DNA from: Gammaproteobacteria bacterium
GTDB lineage: Bacteria; Pseudomonadota; Gammaproteobacteria; JAABTG01
Assembly (NCBI GenBank): GCA_017999615.1
Contig: JAGNLM010000006.1
Coordinates: 1-64,000, forward strand
Reading direction: 5' to 3'
DNA: 64,000 nt
The notes beneath the pieces were generated by a model. That model saw only the letters and a program-made list of their open reading frames with translations. It had not been told where the DNA came from and searched no databases. This document shows, in pieces, positions 17,116-25,921 of this stretch. The stretch's first letter is position 1; each line of letters begins with the position of its first letter. A program made the translations under genes and the position numbers.

Positions 17116-18452
17116 CGGCGCGATACCGGCGTGCTGCGGCGGCGTTGCTGCTTGCCTCGCTGGCGCCCCTGCACGCCCACGCGGTGCCCGAGGAGTCGGT
17201 GATCGCCCTGGGGCTGACCGTGCCCCTGGCTCCCATTCTTGCCGCACTCGAGGCCCGGATCCCCCAGGAGGTGCGCCAGGACCGCTCCTGGCATCAGCAC
17301 GATGGCTTCGAGGTGCGTTATGCGGCGCGGCGTGGGCCGCTCGACCTGCAGGTGCAGGGGAACGTCCTGGTCGCCCGGACCCTGGTCGGGTACTGGGTCC
17401 AGGCACGCAAAGACGTCCTCGGAAAGCTCACCGTGCGGGGGAGTTGCGGGGTCGAGGAACCCCCCCGCGGGGTCCTGTTGACCCTGACCACCCGTTTCGG
17501 TCTGCGCCCCGACTGGCGGCTGGCCGTGGAAACGGCCATCCATCCGCCCCAGTTCCTGAACCCGTGCCAGATGACCTTCGCGGGCATTGACGTCACGGGG
17601 GCCGTTGCGCGGGCGCTGCACGAAAAACTCTGGCACACGGCTCGCGCGGTGATCGACCAGGAGGCCCCGAGGCTCGGTGACCTGCAGGTCCCCGCGACGC
17701 TCGCCTGGCGGAGGCTGCATCGCCCCATCCCGATGGAGAACGGCCTCTGGCTGGAGCTCAACCCCGTGTCCGTCTGGGTGACCCAGCCCCTCGCCGACGG
17801 GCGCGCGGTGCAACTGGTCCTCGGCCTGACGGCGCGACCAAGCCTGCGGGAAGGGCTGCCCGCGGAGGGTTTGCCCGTGCCGCCGCTGCCGCCACTGCAG
17901 GTGGCCCCGCCGGTGGTCCCGAGCCTGGAGCTGCCGGCCCGACTGGCGTTGCCCCACGCGGACGCGGAGCGACTGCTGCGCTCGGCCCTGGAAGGCCGCC
18001 CCCTGGAGTGGGCAGGGCGCACGGTCACGCCCACGCGGGTGAGGCTCACCGCCCAGGGCGGTACGCTGGCGGTGGAAGCGACGCTCTCCGGCTTGGTCTC
18101 GGGGACGGTCCGGCTCGCCGGCGCTCCCGAGTACGACCCTGAGACGGGTGAGTTGTTCCTGCGGGATCTGGACTACACGTTGCGGACCGAGGACGTGGAC
18201 CTGCAACGCCTGGACCGCGGCCTCCACGAGCTCGTTCGCGGCGTCGTCGCCCAGCGCAGCCGCTGGCCCTTGCGGGAGCGGATCGAGGACTGGCGTGCCC
18301 GCGTCGAGCGGTCCCTGGCCGAGACCGTCGTGCCCCCGTTCACATTGCGGACGAAGCTCGTGGAGGTGCGCCCGAGCGCCGTGCGGGTGACCGACACGGC
18401 CACCGTCCTGGACGCCGTTCTGGCAGGGGAGGCCCGTTTGGGCCTGGAGTGA
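17112..18452 (+). CDS. DUF4403-family exported protein
   Basis: GTG 17112 overlaps the exporter stop and yields a 446-residue protein with a signal peptide (YRRAAAALLLASLAPLHAHA, about 5-24). Two similar lipid-binding-like halves follow, of the type grouped as DUF4403. Recognisable pieces are LGLTVPLAPILAALEARIP, VTGAVARALHEKLW, GLWLELNPVSVWVTQP and the late IEDWRARVERSLAE helix. The protein is expected in the periplasm. DUF4403 proteins look like tubular lipid-binding folds, but I know of no proven function. It is followed by a strong hairpin terminator. Confidence 0.75.
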   Translation: MTARYRRAAAALLLASLAPLHAHAVPEESVIALGLTVPLAPILAALEARIPQEVRQDRSWHQHDGFEVRYAARRGPLDLQVQGNVLVARTLVGYWVQARKDVLGKLTVRGSCGVEEPPRGVLLTLTTRFGLRPDWRLAVETAIHPPQFLNPCQMTFAGIDVTGAVARALHEKLWHTARAVIDQEAPRLGDLQVPATLAWRRLHRPIPMENGLWLELNPVSVWVTQPLADGRAVQLVLGLTARPSLREGLPAEGLPVPPLPPLQVAPPVVPSLELPARLALPHADAERLLRSALEGRPLEWAGRTVTPTRVRLTAQGGTLAVEATLSGLVSGTVRLAGAPEYDPETGELFLRDLDYTLRTEDVDLQRLDRGLHELVRGVVAQRSRWPLRERIEDWRARVERSLAETVVPPFTLRTKLVEVRPSAVRVTDTATVLDAVLAGEARLGLE

Positions 18453-18454
18453 AG

Positions 18455-18477
18455 CCCCCCGGCCCTGGGCCGGGGGG
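18455..18477 (+). terminator. strong hairpin after the DUF4403 gene
   Basis: Perfect 11-bp arms (CCCCCCGGCCC and its complement) start 2 bases after the stop. The T-run is weak (CTCGTCTTT downstream). It could also act on transcripts from the right. Confidence 0.5.
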
Positions 18478-18541
18478 AGTGCCTCGTCTTTGCGTTGACC
18501 GGGCTCGCGCCCGCGGGGCAAGGGTTTTCTGGGCGGGCGTC

Positions 18542-18730
18542 TCAGCCGGCCTTGTGCGTATTCATGCCGAGCAGGCTATACGCGGGGCAATAGCCCACGA
18601 TGCCGGTCACCAGGGGCACCAGCCCGATCCAGCCCCACACACCGATGGTGCCGGCGAGCGTCAGCCCCACCAGGACCAATCCGGCGACGACGCGCGCAAT
18701 GCGATCCAGGGTACCCGTGTTCGTGGTCAT
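18542..18730 (-). CDS. DUF2892 small membrane protein
   Basis: The 62-residue protein begins with a polar stretch (MTTNTGTLDRIAR) and has two hydrophobic helices (VVAGLVLVGLTLAG and IGLVPLVTGIVGYCPAYSLLG). The GYCPAYSLLGMNT ending is characteristic of DUF2892, the membrane part also found at the C-terminus of YgaP-type rhodaneses. GGAGACC precedes the ATG. It stands alone, divergent from the FmdB-like gene. Its function is unknown. Confidence 0.85.
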   Translation of the reverse strand: MTTNTGTLDRIARVVAGLVLVGLTLAGTIGVWGWIGLVPLVTGIVGYCPAYSLLGMNTHKAG

Positions 18731-18831
18731 GCCTTTGGTCTCCTCGTGAGTTGTTTCGGCGTCGGGTCTGTTGCCGCCTCGTAAAGGATAGAATATCCGC
18801 CGCCATCGCTCTCGCCTGAGGGGGAACCGGA

Positions 18832-19332
18832 ATGCCCATCTACGAGTTCTACTGCGTCGATTGCCACACGGTGTTCAACTTCTTCTCCCGGCGCGTGAAC
18901 ACCGACAAGCGGCCTGAGTGTCCCCGCTGCGGGCGCCCCGAGCTGGAGCGGCGGATGTCGGTGTTCGCGATCTCCAGGGGCCGCAAGGACGACGGGGGCG
19001 CCGACGACCTTCCGGACCTCGACGACGAGCGTCTGGAACGGGCGATGGAGGGCATGGCCTCGGAGCTCGAGGGCGTCGACGAGGAAGACCCGAAGGCCAT
19101 GGGGCGCATGATGCGCCGGCTCTTCGATGCCGCCGGCATGAAGATGGGAGCGGGGATGGAGGAGGCCCTCCGGCGCATGGAGGCGGGAGAGGACCCTGAC
19201 CAGGTCGAGTCCGACCTGGGCGACGTGCTCCAGTCCGAGGACCCGTTCGCACCCAGGGTCAAGGGCGGGCTCGCCGGTTTGCGCCGGCAGCTGCTGCCGC
19301 CTCGGGTGGACCCCACGCTCTACGACCTCTAG
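18832..19332 (+). CDS. FmdB-type zinc ribbon protein with acidic extension
   Basis: The N-terminal 45 residues are a FmdB/CxxC regulatory zinc ribbon: MPIYEFYCVDC (C8, C11), then CPRCGRPEL. After residue 50 comes about 115 residues of acidic, Met- and Glu-rich helix (DDLPDLDDERLERAMEGM and repeats of MxxMM/RRM), ending in LLPPRVDPTLYDL. Most FmdB proteins are only 70-110 residues, so this is an extended form, which I recall from other non-enteric proteobacteria. No function is established. GGGGGAA precedes the ATG. Confidence 0.8.
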   Translation: MPIYEFYCVDCHTVFNFFSRRVNTDKRPECPRCGRPELERRMSVFAISRGRKDDGGADDLPDLDDERLERAMEGMASELEGVDEEDPKAMGRMMRRLFDAAGMKMGAGMEEALRRMEAGEDPDQVESDLGDVLQSEDPFAPRVKGGLAGLRRQLLPPRVDPTLYDL

Positions 19333-19345
19333 CCTCGGAGGTCCG

Positions 19346-19372
19346 GCCGGCGCCCCTTTGGGGAGGCGCCCG
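19346..19372. terminator. hairpin between convergent fmdB-like and folE2 genes
   Basis: GGCGCCCC, a TTT loop and GGGG-AG-GGCGCC form a bulged stem between two converging stops (19332 and 19408). It probably serves both strands. Confidence 0.4.
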
Positions 19373-19407
19373 GCGGGCCTCGGGGACGCGCAGTCGGGGT
19401 GCTACGC

Positions 19408-20220
19408 TCAGGCGGACTCTCTGTCCTTGTCCCGTTTGACCATCGCGTACGCCGAGTGGTTGTGGATCGACTCGAAGTTCTCCGACTCGACCACGTAGGC
19501 CGCGACCCGGTCGTCCGCATTCAGCCGGGCAGCCACGTCGCGAACCATGTCCTCGACGAATTTCGGGTTGTCGTACGCGCGCTCGGTGACGTACTTCTCG
19601 TCGGGCCGCTTCAGCAGACCGTAGAGCTCGCAGGAGGCCTCCGATTCCACGATGTCGATGAGGTCCTCGATCCAGATGAACCCCCGCGAGCGCACGTTGA
19701 CCGTGACGTGGGAGCGCTGGTTGTGGGCGCCGTACTCGGAGATCTCCTTCGAGCACGGGCACAGGCTGGTCACCGGGACGACGACCTTGATGGACATGAT
19801 CGGTTTGTCGTCATGGATCTCCCCCGCGAAGGTCACCTGATAGTCGATGAGACTGCGCACCCCGCTGACGGGCGCGTGCTTGGTGACGAAGTACGGAAAG
19901 ACCATGTCGACGTGACCCGACGCCGCCTCGAGGCGCTGCGTCATCTCGCTCAACATCTGCTTGAACGAGTCCACCGTGATCTCGTACTCGTGGTTGTTGA
20001 GGATTTCCACGAAACGGGACATGTGCGTGCCCTTGAAGTCGTGGGGGAGATTCACGTACATGCTGAACACGGCGACCGTGTGCTGCTCGCCGCCGCTGCG
20101 GTCGCGCACCCGGACCGGGTGCCGGATCTCCTTGATGCCGACCTTGTCGATGGGGATCCGCCGGGTGTCGTGGCTGCTCTGCACGTCGGCGATTTCGACC
20201 GCCCCTGCGGATTCACTCAT
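19408..20220 (-). CDS. folE2: GTP cyclohydrolase FolE2 (type IB)
   Basis: FolE2 converts GTP to 7,8-dihydroneopterin triphosphate, the first step of folate (and queuosine-type) synthesis, and replaces the zinc-dependent FolE. The 270-residue product has the COG1469 features: [10 protein letters not shown] near residue 28, GTHMSRFVE near 65, and the catalytic cysteine in [19 protein letters not shown] near 150. The C-terminal part includes [21 protein letters not shown]. It lies 78 bp downstream of dxs on the same strand, probably as the last gene of xseB-ispA-dxs-folE2. FolE2 genes in proteobacteria are often under Zur control; no clear Zur box was recognised. Confidence 0.95.
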   Translation of the reverse strand: MSESAGAVEIADVQSSHDTRRIPIDKVGIKEIRHPVRVRDRSGGEQHTVAVFSMYVNLPHDFKGTHMSRFVEILNNHEYEITVDSFKQMLSEMTQRLEAASGHVDMVFPYFVTKHAPVSGVRSLIDYQVTFAGEIHDDKPIMSIKVVVPVTSLCPCSKEISEYGAHNQRSHVTVNVRSRGFIWIEDLIDIVESEASCELYGLLKRPDEKYVTERAYDNPKFVEDMVRDVAARLNADDRVAAYVVESENFESIHNHSAYAMVKRDKDRESA

Positions 20221-20268
20221 GGACCCGATCCTCGTGGTTGCGCCAGGACATCGCGTGGGGCGCCTTTA

Positions 20269-20283
20269 TTGTCGACAAATATA
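20269..20283 (-). promoter_or_regulatory. A+T-rich palindrome with -10-like element before folE2
   Basis: In the dxs-folE2 gap the minus strand holds TATATT (20278-20283) overlapping a 10-bp palindrome TTGTCGACAA (20269-20278). It is the only A+T-rich patch in the gap. No fitting -35 was found. It could be a separate regulated promoter for folE2. Confidence 0.25.
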
Positions 20284-20298
20284 CTCGGACTTCGTTCC

Positions 20299-22188
20299 TC
20301 AGGCGACTCCGGAGAGACCGGGCGCGCCCTGGTGCCGATACTTCTCCACGGCTCGCTGAATCCCCTCGGCGTCCAGCCCGCACGCCGCCAGGAGGTCCTC
20401 GCGCTCACCCTGCTCCACGAACCGGTCCGGGAGGCCGAGGTTGATGACCGCGGTGTCCAACCCCAGCGCGGCCAGGCATTCGTTCACGCCGGAGCCGGCC
20501 CCGCCAGCGACCACGTTTTCCTCCACGGTCACCAGTAGCCGGTGGGTGCGAGCCAGCTGAGCCACGAGCTCTTCGTCCAACGGTTTGACGAAGCGCATGT
20601 TGACTACCGTCGCGTCGAGCCGCACGCCCGCCTCCAGGGCGGGGGCGACCATGGTACCGAAGGCGAGGAGGGCGACCTCGCGCCCGCGGCGGCGCACCTC
20701 GCCCTTCCCGATCGGAAGGGCCCGCAGCAACGGCTGGACCGTCACCCCAGGGCCGGCCCCGCGCGGGTAGCGGACCGCTGCCGGGCCGTCCATCCGGAAT
20801 CCCGTAAAGAGGGCCTGCCGGCACTCGTTCTCGTCGGCGGGCGCCAGGATGGTCAGGTTGGGGATGCAGCGCAGGAAGGAGAGGTCGAAGCTCCCTGCGT
20901 GGGTCGGACCGTCCGGGCCCACCAGGCCCCCGCGGTCCACCGCGAACAGGACCGGCAGGTTCTGGAGCGCGACGTCGTGGACCACCTGATCGTAGGCGCG
21001 CTGCAGGAACGTGGAGTAGATCGCCACGACCGGCTTCAGGCCCTCGCAGGCGAGTCCTGCCGCGAGGGTCACGCTGTGCTGCTCGGCGATGCCGACGTCG
21101 TAATACCGGTCGGGGAACTGCTCCGAGAACCGGACCAGCCCGGACCCCTCGCGCATGGCCGGGGTGATCCCCACGAGGCGATCGTCCTGAGCCGCCATGT
21201 CGCAGATCCAGTCGCCGAAGACCTGGGTGTAGGTCGGGCCCTGGCTCGCCGGCTTCTCCATCTTCCCCGTGGCGGGGTCGAAGGCCGAAACCCCGTGGAA
21301 CGTGACGGGCTTTGCCTCGGCGGGTGGGTAACCCTTGCCCTTGCGGGTCACCACGTGCAGGAACTGCGGGCCCGTCAGGTCCTTGAGGTTGCGCAGCGTG
21401 CGCACCAGCAGGGGCAGGTCGTGGCCGTCCACCGGTCCCACGTAGTTGAAACCGAGCTCCTCGAAGAGAGTGCCGGGAACCACCATGCCCTTGACGTGCT
21501 CTTCGGTGCGGCGCGCGAACTCCCACACGCTCGGCATGCTGCGGAGGACCTTCTTGCTACCCTCGCGGACCGAGGCATAGAAGCGGCCCGTCAGGAGCCG
21601 GCCCAGGTAGTTGGAGAGCCCCCCGACGTTCGGGGAGATGGACATGTCGTTGTCGTTCAGGATGACCAGCAGGTTCGCGTCGAGGTCACCGGCGTGGTTC
21701 AGCGCCTCGAATGCCATCCCTGCGGTCATGGCACCGTCGCCGATCACGGCGACGACCCGCCGCCGGGCGGCCTGGCGCTTCGCCGCGATCGCCATGCCCA
21801 GCGCCGCGCTGATGGAGGTGCTGGAGTGCCCGACCCCGAAGGTGTCGTAGGGGCTTTCGTCGCGCCGGGGGAAACCGGAGATCCCGCCCTTCTGGCGCAG
21901 GGTCGGCATACGGGAGCGGCGGCCGGTCAGGATCTTGTGGGGATAGGCCTGGTGGCCCACGTCCCAGACCAGCCGGTCCTCCGGCGTGTCGTAGGTGTAG
22001 TGGAGCGCGATGGTGAGCTCCACCGTGCCGAGGCTGGCGGCGAGGTGCCCCCCGGTCTGGCAGACCGTGTGGATGAGCAGGTCGCGCACCTCTGCCGCCA
22101 CGAGAACGAGCTCTTCCTCCGGCAGCTTCCGCAGGTCCGCGGGGTCATCGATCCGCTCGAGAATGGGGTAGTGACCGGGCTTGCACAT
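20299..22188 (-). CDS. dxs: 1-deoxy-D-xylulose-5-phosphate synthase
   Basis: DXS condenses pyruvate and glyceraldehyde 3-phosphate with thiamine diphosphate, the entry step of the MEP isoprenoid pathway. The 629-residue product has [15 protein letters not shown] near residue 75, [14 protein letters not shown] near 113, and the ThDP/Mg motif [19 protein letters not shown] near 148-166, followed by LNDNDMSIS. The transketolase-type central domain follows ([21 protein letters not shown]). The start is ATG 22188; upstream in-frame sequence has no family character. The gene lies between ispA (upstream) and folE2 (downstream) in one minus-strand operon. Confidence 0.97.
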   Translation of the reverse strand: MCKPGHYPILERIDDPADLRKLPEEELVLVAAEVRDLLIHTVCQTGGHLAASLGTVELTIALHYTYDTPEDRLVWDVGHQAYPHKILTGRRSRMPTLRQKGGISGFPRRDESPYDTFGVGHSSTSISAALGMAIAAKRQAARRRVVAVIGDGAMTAGMAFEALNHAGDLDANLLVILNDNDMSISPNVGGLSNYLGRLLTGRFYASVREGSKKVLRSMPSVWEFARRTEEHVKGMVVPGTLFEELGFNYVGPVDGHDLPLLVRTLRNLKDLTGPQFLHVVTRKGKGYPPAEAKPVTFHGVSAFDPATGKMEKPASQGPTYTQVFGDWICDMAAQDDRLVGITPAMREGSGLVRFSEQFPDRYYDVGIAEQHSVTLAAGLACEGLKPVVAIYSTFLQRAYDQVVHDVALQNLPVLFAVDRGGLVGPDGPTHAGSFDLSFLRCIPNLTILAPADENECRQALFTGFRMDGPAAVRYPRGAGPGVTVQPLLRALPIGKGEVRRRGREVALLAFGTMVAPALEAGVRLDATVVNMRFVKPLDEELVAQLARTHRLLVTVEENVVAGGAGSGVNECLAALGLDTAVINLGLPDRFVEQGEREDLLAACGLDAEGIQRAVEKYRHQGAPGLSGVA

Positions 22189-22238
22189 GGCGATGGCTGA
22201 CGAGGCTTCGGGCAGGGCGGTTTCTCGGTGCGAGTGGC

Positions 22239-23162
22239 TCAGTGCCGGCGCTCGACGATGAATGCGGAGAGCCAGCGCAGAGGGTCCGCTCCGGCGTCGA
22301 GGACCGACAGGCTCTCCATGGCCTGCTCGTGGAGTTGGTTGGCGAGCTCGATGGACCGCGCGAGCCCCATCACGGACGGGTAGGTGGGTTTGTGGCGGGC
22401 CGCGTCGGCACCGCGGGCCTTGCCGATGGTCGCCGTCTCGCCCTGGACGTCCAGGACATCGTCGCGGATCTGGTACGCGAGTCCGATGCACTTGGCGTAA
22501 TGGTCCAGGCGCTCGAGCGTGTCCTCCGGCGTGTCCGGGGCGGCCAACCCCCCCAGCCGCACGCAGGCCCGCAGGATGGCGCCGGTCTTGTGGATGTGCA
22601 TGTTCTCCAGTTCGGTCTCGTCGAGGGCGCGGCCGACCGCCTCGAGGTCGAGGGCCTGCCCACCCACCATGCCGCGGGACCCCGCCGCCGTCGCCAGGGT
22701 CTCGACCATCTGCAGCCGGCGCTCGGCGGACACCCTCAGCGTTTCGTCGCGGGCCAGGACGTGGAAGGCGAGGGCCTGGAGCGCGTCACCGACCAGTATC
22801 GCCGTGCCCTCGTCGTACGCCCTGTGGCAGGTGGGGCGTCCCCGCCGAAGGTCATCGTCGTCCATGGCCGGAAGGTCGTCGTGCACCAGCGAGTAGGCGT
22901 GGATGAGCTCCACCGCGGCTGCTGGCCCGTCGAGCCCCGACCGTTCGACCCCGAGGGCCTCGCCCGTGGAGTAGACCAGGGCCGGACGAATTCGTTTCCC
23001 CCCGAGGAGAACGGCGTACCGCATGGCCTCGTGCAGTCGGACCGGCCGGATGTGGGCCGGGGGAAGCCAGCGCTCGAGCACCGTCTCCACGCGACTCGCG
23101 TGGCTGCGCAGGAGCGGTTCCAGCCTCCCGGCATCCCCGGGGGGGTCAACCGGGCTGGTCAT
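22239..23162 (-). CDS. ispA: (2E,6E)-farnesyl diphosphate synthase
   Basis: IspA builds farnesyl diphosphate from IPP and DMAPP for ubiquinone, lipid carrier and quinone synthesis. The 307-residue product has GGKRIRPAL near residue 52, the first aspartate-rich motif [15 protein letters not shown] near 92-106 and the second, [12 protein letters not shown], near 228. The ATG at 23162 overlaps the end of xseB by 17 bp, which indicates coupled translation. It sits between xseB and dxs in the standard isoprenoid operon order. Confidence 0.96.
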   Translation of the reverse strand: MTSPVDPPGDAGRLEPLLRSHASRVETVLERWLPPAHIRPVRLHEAMRYAVLLGGKRIRPALVYSTGEALGVERSGLDGPAAAVELIHAYSLVHDDLPAMDDDDLRRGRPTCHRAYDEGTAILVGDALQALAFHVLARDETLRVSAERRLQMVETLATAAGSRGMVGGQALDLEAVGRALDETELENMHIHKTGAILRACVRLGGLAAPDTPEDTLERLDHYAKCIGLAYQIRDDVLDVQGETATIGKARGADAARHKPTYPSVMGLARSIELANQLHEQAMESLSVLDAGADPLRWLSAFIVERRH

Positions 23163-23388
23163 CGCTCGCGAACGGTTGGACCTCCAGTCCCCCGTTCCTC
23201 CTGCCGAGGATCTCCACCTTGCGCAGGGCACTGTCCAGGGTCTGCTGGCAGGCGCGGTGCAGCGCCAGGCCGCGCTCGTAGGCCTCCAGGGACTGCTCCA
23301 GCGAGAGGTCCCCCCGTTCCAGCTTTTCGACGAGGCCCTCGAGCTCCCGGAAGGCCTGTTCGAAATCCACTTCGCCCTGCGTCTCCAA
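23146..23388 (-). CDS. xseB: exodeoxyribonuclease VII small subunit
   Basis: XseB is the small regulatory chain of ExoVII, a single-strand DNA exonuclease. The 80-residue product has the family core FEQAFRELEGLVEKLERGDL followed by LEQSLEAYERGLALHRACQ. The proposed start is TTG 23388, since no ATG or GTG precedes the conserved core. The large subunit gene xseA is not in the window. xseB heads the minus-strand operon with ispA, dxs and folE2. Confidence 0.93.
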   Translation of the reverse strand: METQGEVDFEQAFRELEGLVEKLERGDLSLEQSLEAYERGLALHRACQQTLDSALRKVEILGRRNGGLEVQPFASDDQPG

Positions 23389-23490
23389 GAGGTGCCGCTC
23401 CGCGTGGCAAGCCCTTGAACCTACTATACGGCCCAGGGCCGGTCAACGCGGGGTACACTGTGCGCCCCCAATCGAGTCCTTGGAGCCGAC

Positions 23491-24036
23491 ATGCCGGGGC
23501 GGTGGATCGAGGCGCAGGCGTTTCCCCTCGTGCTCTTGGCGGTGCTCCTGGCGGCCGGGTGCTCGGTCCTCCAGGAGGAGCCCGGTGACCAGGGAGAGAA
23601 CTGGGTGGAGGAGCGGGTCACGCTTCCCCCCTACCCGGTGCCCGGTAGCCTGGTGGCGGCCGACATCGGGCGTCCCGGCGACCCGTACCGCTATTTCTTC
23701 GACCCGGCATCCCTCTCCGTGGGCCGGGACGGCGTCACGCGCTACACCGTGGCGCTGGTCTCGCAGGGGGGCGGCAGGAACGTCTTCTACGAGGGCATCC
23801 GTTGTCAGACGCAGAGCGCGAGGCGTTATGCGTATGGCCTCGACGGGAGGTTCCAGGGCATGGAGTCGAGTGACTGGGAGTTCATCCGCCAGGACGGCGG
23901 GAGCGCCTATCAGTACATCCTCGCCCGGGGCTATCTCTGCCAGCCCCGGGGATTCCCCTTCGAGGCCGCGACCGCCCGCGACCGCCTGGCGCGGGGCACC
24001 GTCCCGGGGCTGCGCGAGCAGGAAGGGTTCCGGTGA
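23491..24036 (+). CDS. CNP1-like lipoprotein
   Basis: This 181-residue protein has a lipoprotein signal peptide: hydrophobic LVLLAVLLAAGC, with lipobox cysteine at about residue 24. The body matches the CNP1-like family: WVEERVTLPPYPVPGSLVA, RYFFDPASLSVGRDGVTRYT, the segment VFYEGIRCQTQSARRYAYG, and a late cysteine pair partner in YLCQPRG. It is probably periplasmic or outer-membrane attached; its function is unknown. GGAG lies at suitable spacing before the ATG. Its stop overlaps the GTG of parE (GTGA), so the two are co-translated. Confidence 0.8.
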   Translation: MPGRWIEAQAFPLVLLAVLLAAGCSVLQEEPGDQGENWVEERVTLPPYPVPGSLVAADIGRPGDPYRYFFDPASLSVGRDGVTRYTVALVSQGGGRNVFYEGIRCQTQSARRYAYGLDGRFQGMESSDWEFIRQDGGSAYQYILARGYLCQPRGFPFEAATARDRLARGTVPGLREQEGFR

Positions 24037-25919
24037 GCGGGTACGACGCCTCCGCTATCGAGGTCCTGACCGGCCTCGAGCCGGTTCGCCGGCGCCCGGG
24101 GATGTATACGGACACCTCGCGCCCCAACCACCTGGCCCAGGAGGTGGTGGACAACAGTGTGGACGAGGCGCTGGCCGGCCACGCGACGCACGTGGCGGTC
24201 ACGTTGCACCCGGACGGCTCGCTCAGCGTGAGCGACGACGGCCGCGGCATGCCCGTGGACGTACACCCCGGGGAGAAGGTCTCGGGGGTGGAGGTCATCC
24301 TCACCCGATTGCACGCGGGCGGAAAGTTCTCGCAGAAGAACTATCAGTTCTCCGGCGGTCTTCACGGGGTGGGCGTCTCGGTGGTGAACGCCCTGTCGAA
24401 GCACCTCGAAGTCTGGGTCCGCCGCGCAGGGGTGGAGTACAACATGGCGTTCGCCGACGGGGCCCCGGTCTCGGACCTGGAGGTGGTCGGCGAGGTCCCC
24501 AAGCGTGCCACGGGGACCACCTTGCGGTTCTGGCCGGACCCGCAGTTCTTCGACTCCCCCCGCTTCTCGGTACCGCGCCTGCAGCACGTGCTGAAGGCCA
24601 AGGCGGTGCTCTGCCCGGGGCTGCGCGTCAGCTTTCGTGACGAGGCGACCGGGGAGGAGCAGGAGTGGCTCTACCAGGAGGGGCTGGCGGCCTACCTGCA
24701 GGAGGCCAACCAGGGTCTCGAGAGCATCCCGGCGGTGCCCTTCGTGGGGAGTTTCCGCAGCGAGCGCGAGGCCGTCGACTGGGCGCTCGCCTGGCTGCCG
24801 GAGGGGGGCGAGGGGCTCTCCGAGAGCTACGTGAACCTGGTGCCCACCCCCCTCGGAGGCACGCATGTGAGCGGGCTACGCAGCGGGCTGCTCGAGGCGA
24901 TGCGGGAGTTCTGCGAGTTCCGCAACCTCCTGCCGCGCGGGGTCAAGCTGGCGCCGGACGACGTCTGGGAGCGTTGCACCTACGTGCTGTCGGTGAAGCT
25001 GGCCGAGCCGCAATTCTCGGGGCAGACCAAGGAGCGGCTGTCCTCCCGGGAGTGCGCCGCGTTCGTCTCGGGGGTGGTGAAGGACGCCCTCAGCCTGTGG
25101 CTCAACCAGCACCCCGAAACTGGCGAGCAGATCGCCGAGATTGCGGTCGCGAGTGCCCAGCGCCGGCTTCGGGCGAGCCGCCAGGTGGTGCGCAAGAGGG
25201 TGACGAGCGGACCCGCCCTGCCCGGCAAGCTGGCGGACTGCACGGGTCAGGAGTTGGAGCGCACCGAGCTCTTCCTGGTGGAGGGCGACTCGGCCGGCGG
25301 GTCGGCAAAACAGGCCCGCGACCGCACCTTCCAGGCGATCCTCCCCCTGCGCGGCAAGATCCTGAACACCTGGGAGGTGGAGCCCGAGGCGGTGCTGGCC
25401 TCCCAGGAGGTGCACGACATCGCCGTCGCGGTCGGTGTCGACCCGGCGTCGTCGGACCTGAGCGGGCTGCGTTACGGCAAGGTGTGCGTGCTGGCCGACG
25501 CCGACTCGGACGGGGCCCACATCGCGACCCTGCTCTGCGCCCTGTTCGTGCGCCATTTCCGCCCGCTGGTCGAGGCCGGGCACGTCTTCGTCGCCATGCC
25601 GCCGCTCTACCGGATCGACGTGGGCAAGGACGTCTATTACGCGCTGGACGACGGTGAGAAGCAGGGGATCCTGGACCGCATCGCGGCCGAGGGGAGAAGG
25701 GGGAAGGTGAGTGTGCAGCGCTTCAAGGGGCTCGGTGAGATGAGCCCCTTGCAGCTTCGCGAGACCACCATGGCCCCGGACACGCGGCGGCTCCTCCAGC
25801 TCATGGTCGAGCCCGGGGACGACACCGATTCCCTGATGGACATGCTCCTCGCGAAGCGCCGCGCGGCGGACCGCAGATCCTGGCTCGAGACCAAAGGCAA
25901 CCTGGCGGAGGTGCTCTGA
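24033..25919 (+). CDS. parE: DNA topoisomerase IV subunit B
   Basis: ParE is the ATPase subunit of topoisomerase IV, which decatenates daughter chromosomes. The 628-residue product has the GHKL ATP-binding motifs [12 protein letters not shown] near residue 40, DDGRGMPVD near 68 and [15 protein letters not shown] near 108. The Toprim motifs [17 protein letters not shown] near 415 and DADSDGAHI near 493 follow. The length and [11 protein letters not shown] wording fit ParE rather than GyrB, which carries an insertion in most gammaproteobacteria. The start is GTG 24033, overlapping the lipoprotein stop. parC follows after 2 bases. Confidence 0.96.
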   Translation: MSGYDASAIEVLTGLEPVRRRPGMYTDTSRPNHLAQEVVDNSVDEALAGHATHVAVTLHPDGSLSVSDDGRGMPVDVHPGEKVSGVEVILTRLHAGGKFSQKNYQFSGGLHGVGVSVVNALSKHLEVWVRRAGVEYNMAFADGAPVSDLEVVGEVPKRATGTTLRFWPDPQFFDSPRFSVPRLQHVLKAKAVLCPGLRVSFRDEATGEEQEWLYQEGLAAYLQEANQGLESIPAVPFVGSFRSEREAVDWALAWLPEGGEGLSESYVNLVPTPLGGTHVSGLRSGLLEAMREFCEFRNLLPRGVKLAPDDVWERCTYVLSVKLAEPQFSGQTKERLSSRECAAFVSGVVKDALSLWLNQHPETGEQIAEIAVASAQRRLRASRQVVRKRVTSGPALPGKLADCTGQELERTELFLVEGDSAGGSAKQARDRTFQAILPLRGKILNTWEVEPEAVLASQEVHDIAVAVGVDPASSDLSGLRYGKVCVLADADSDGAHIATLLCALFVRHFRPLVEAGHVFVAMPPLYRIDVGKDVYYALDDGEKQGILDRIAAEGRRGKVSVQRFKGLGEMSPLQLRETTMAPDTRRLLQLMVEPGDDTDSLMDMLLAKRRAADRRSWLETKGNLAEVL

Positions 25920-25921
25920 CG

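Noticed and set aside
20299-20840. Possible transketolase identity of the dxs gene
   Set aside because: The N-terminal [12 protein letters not shown] and [19 protein letters not shown] motifs and the operon with ispA identify it as DXS.
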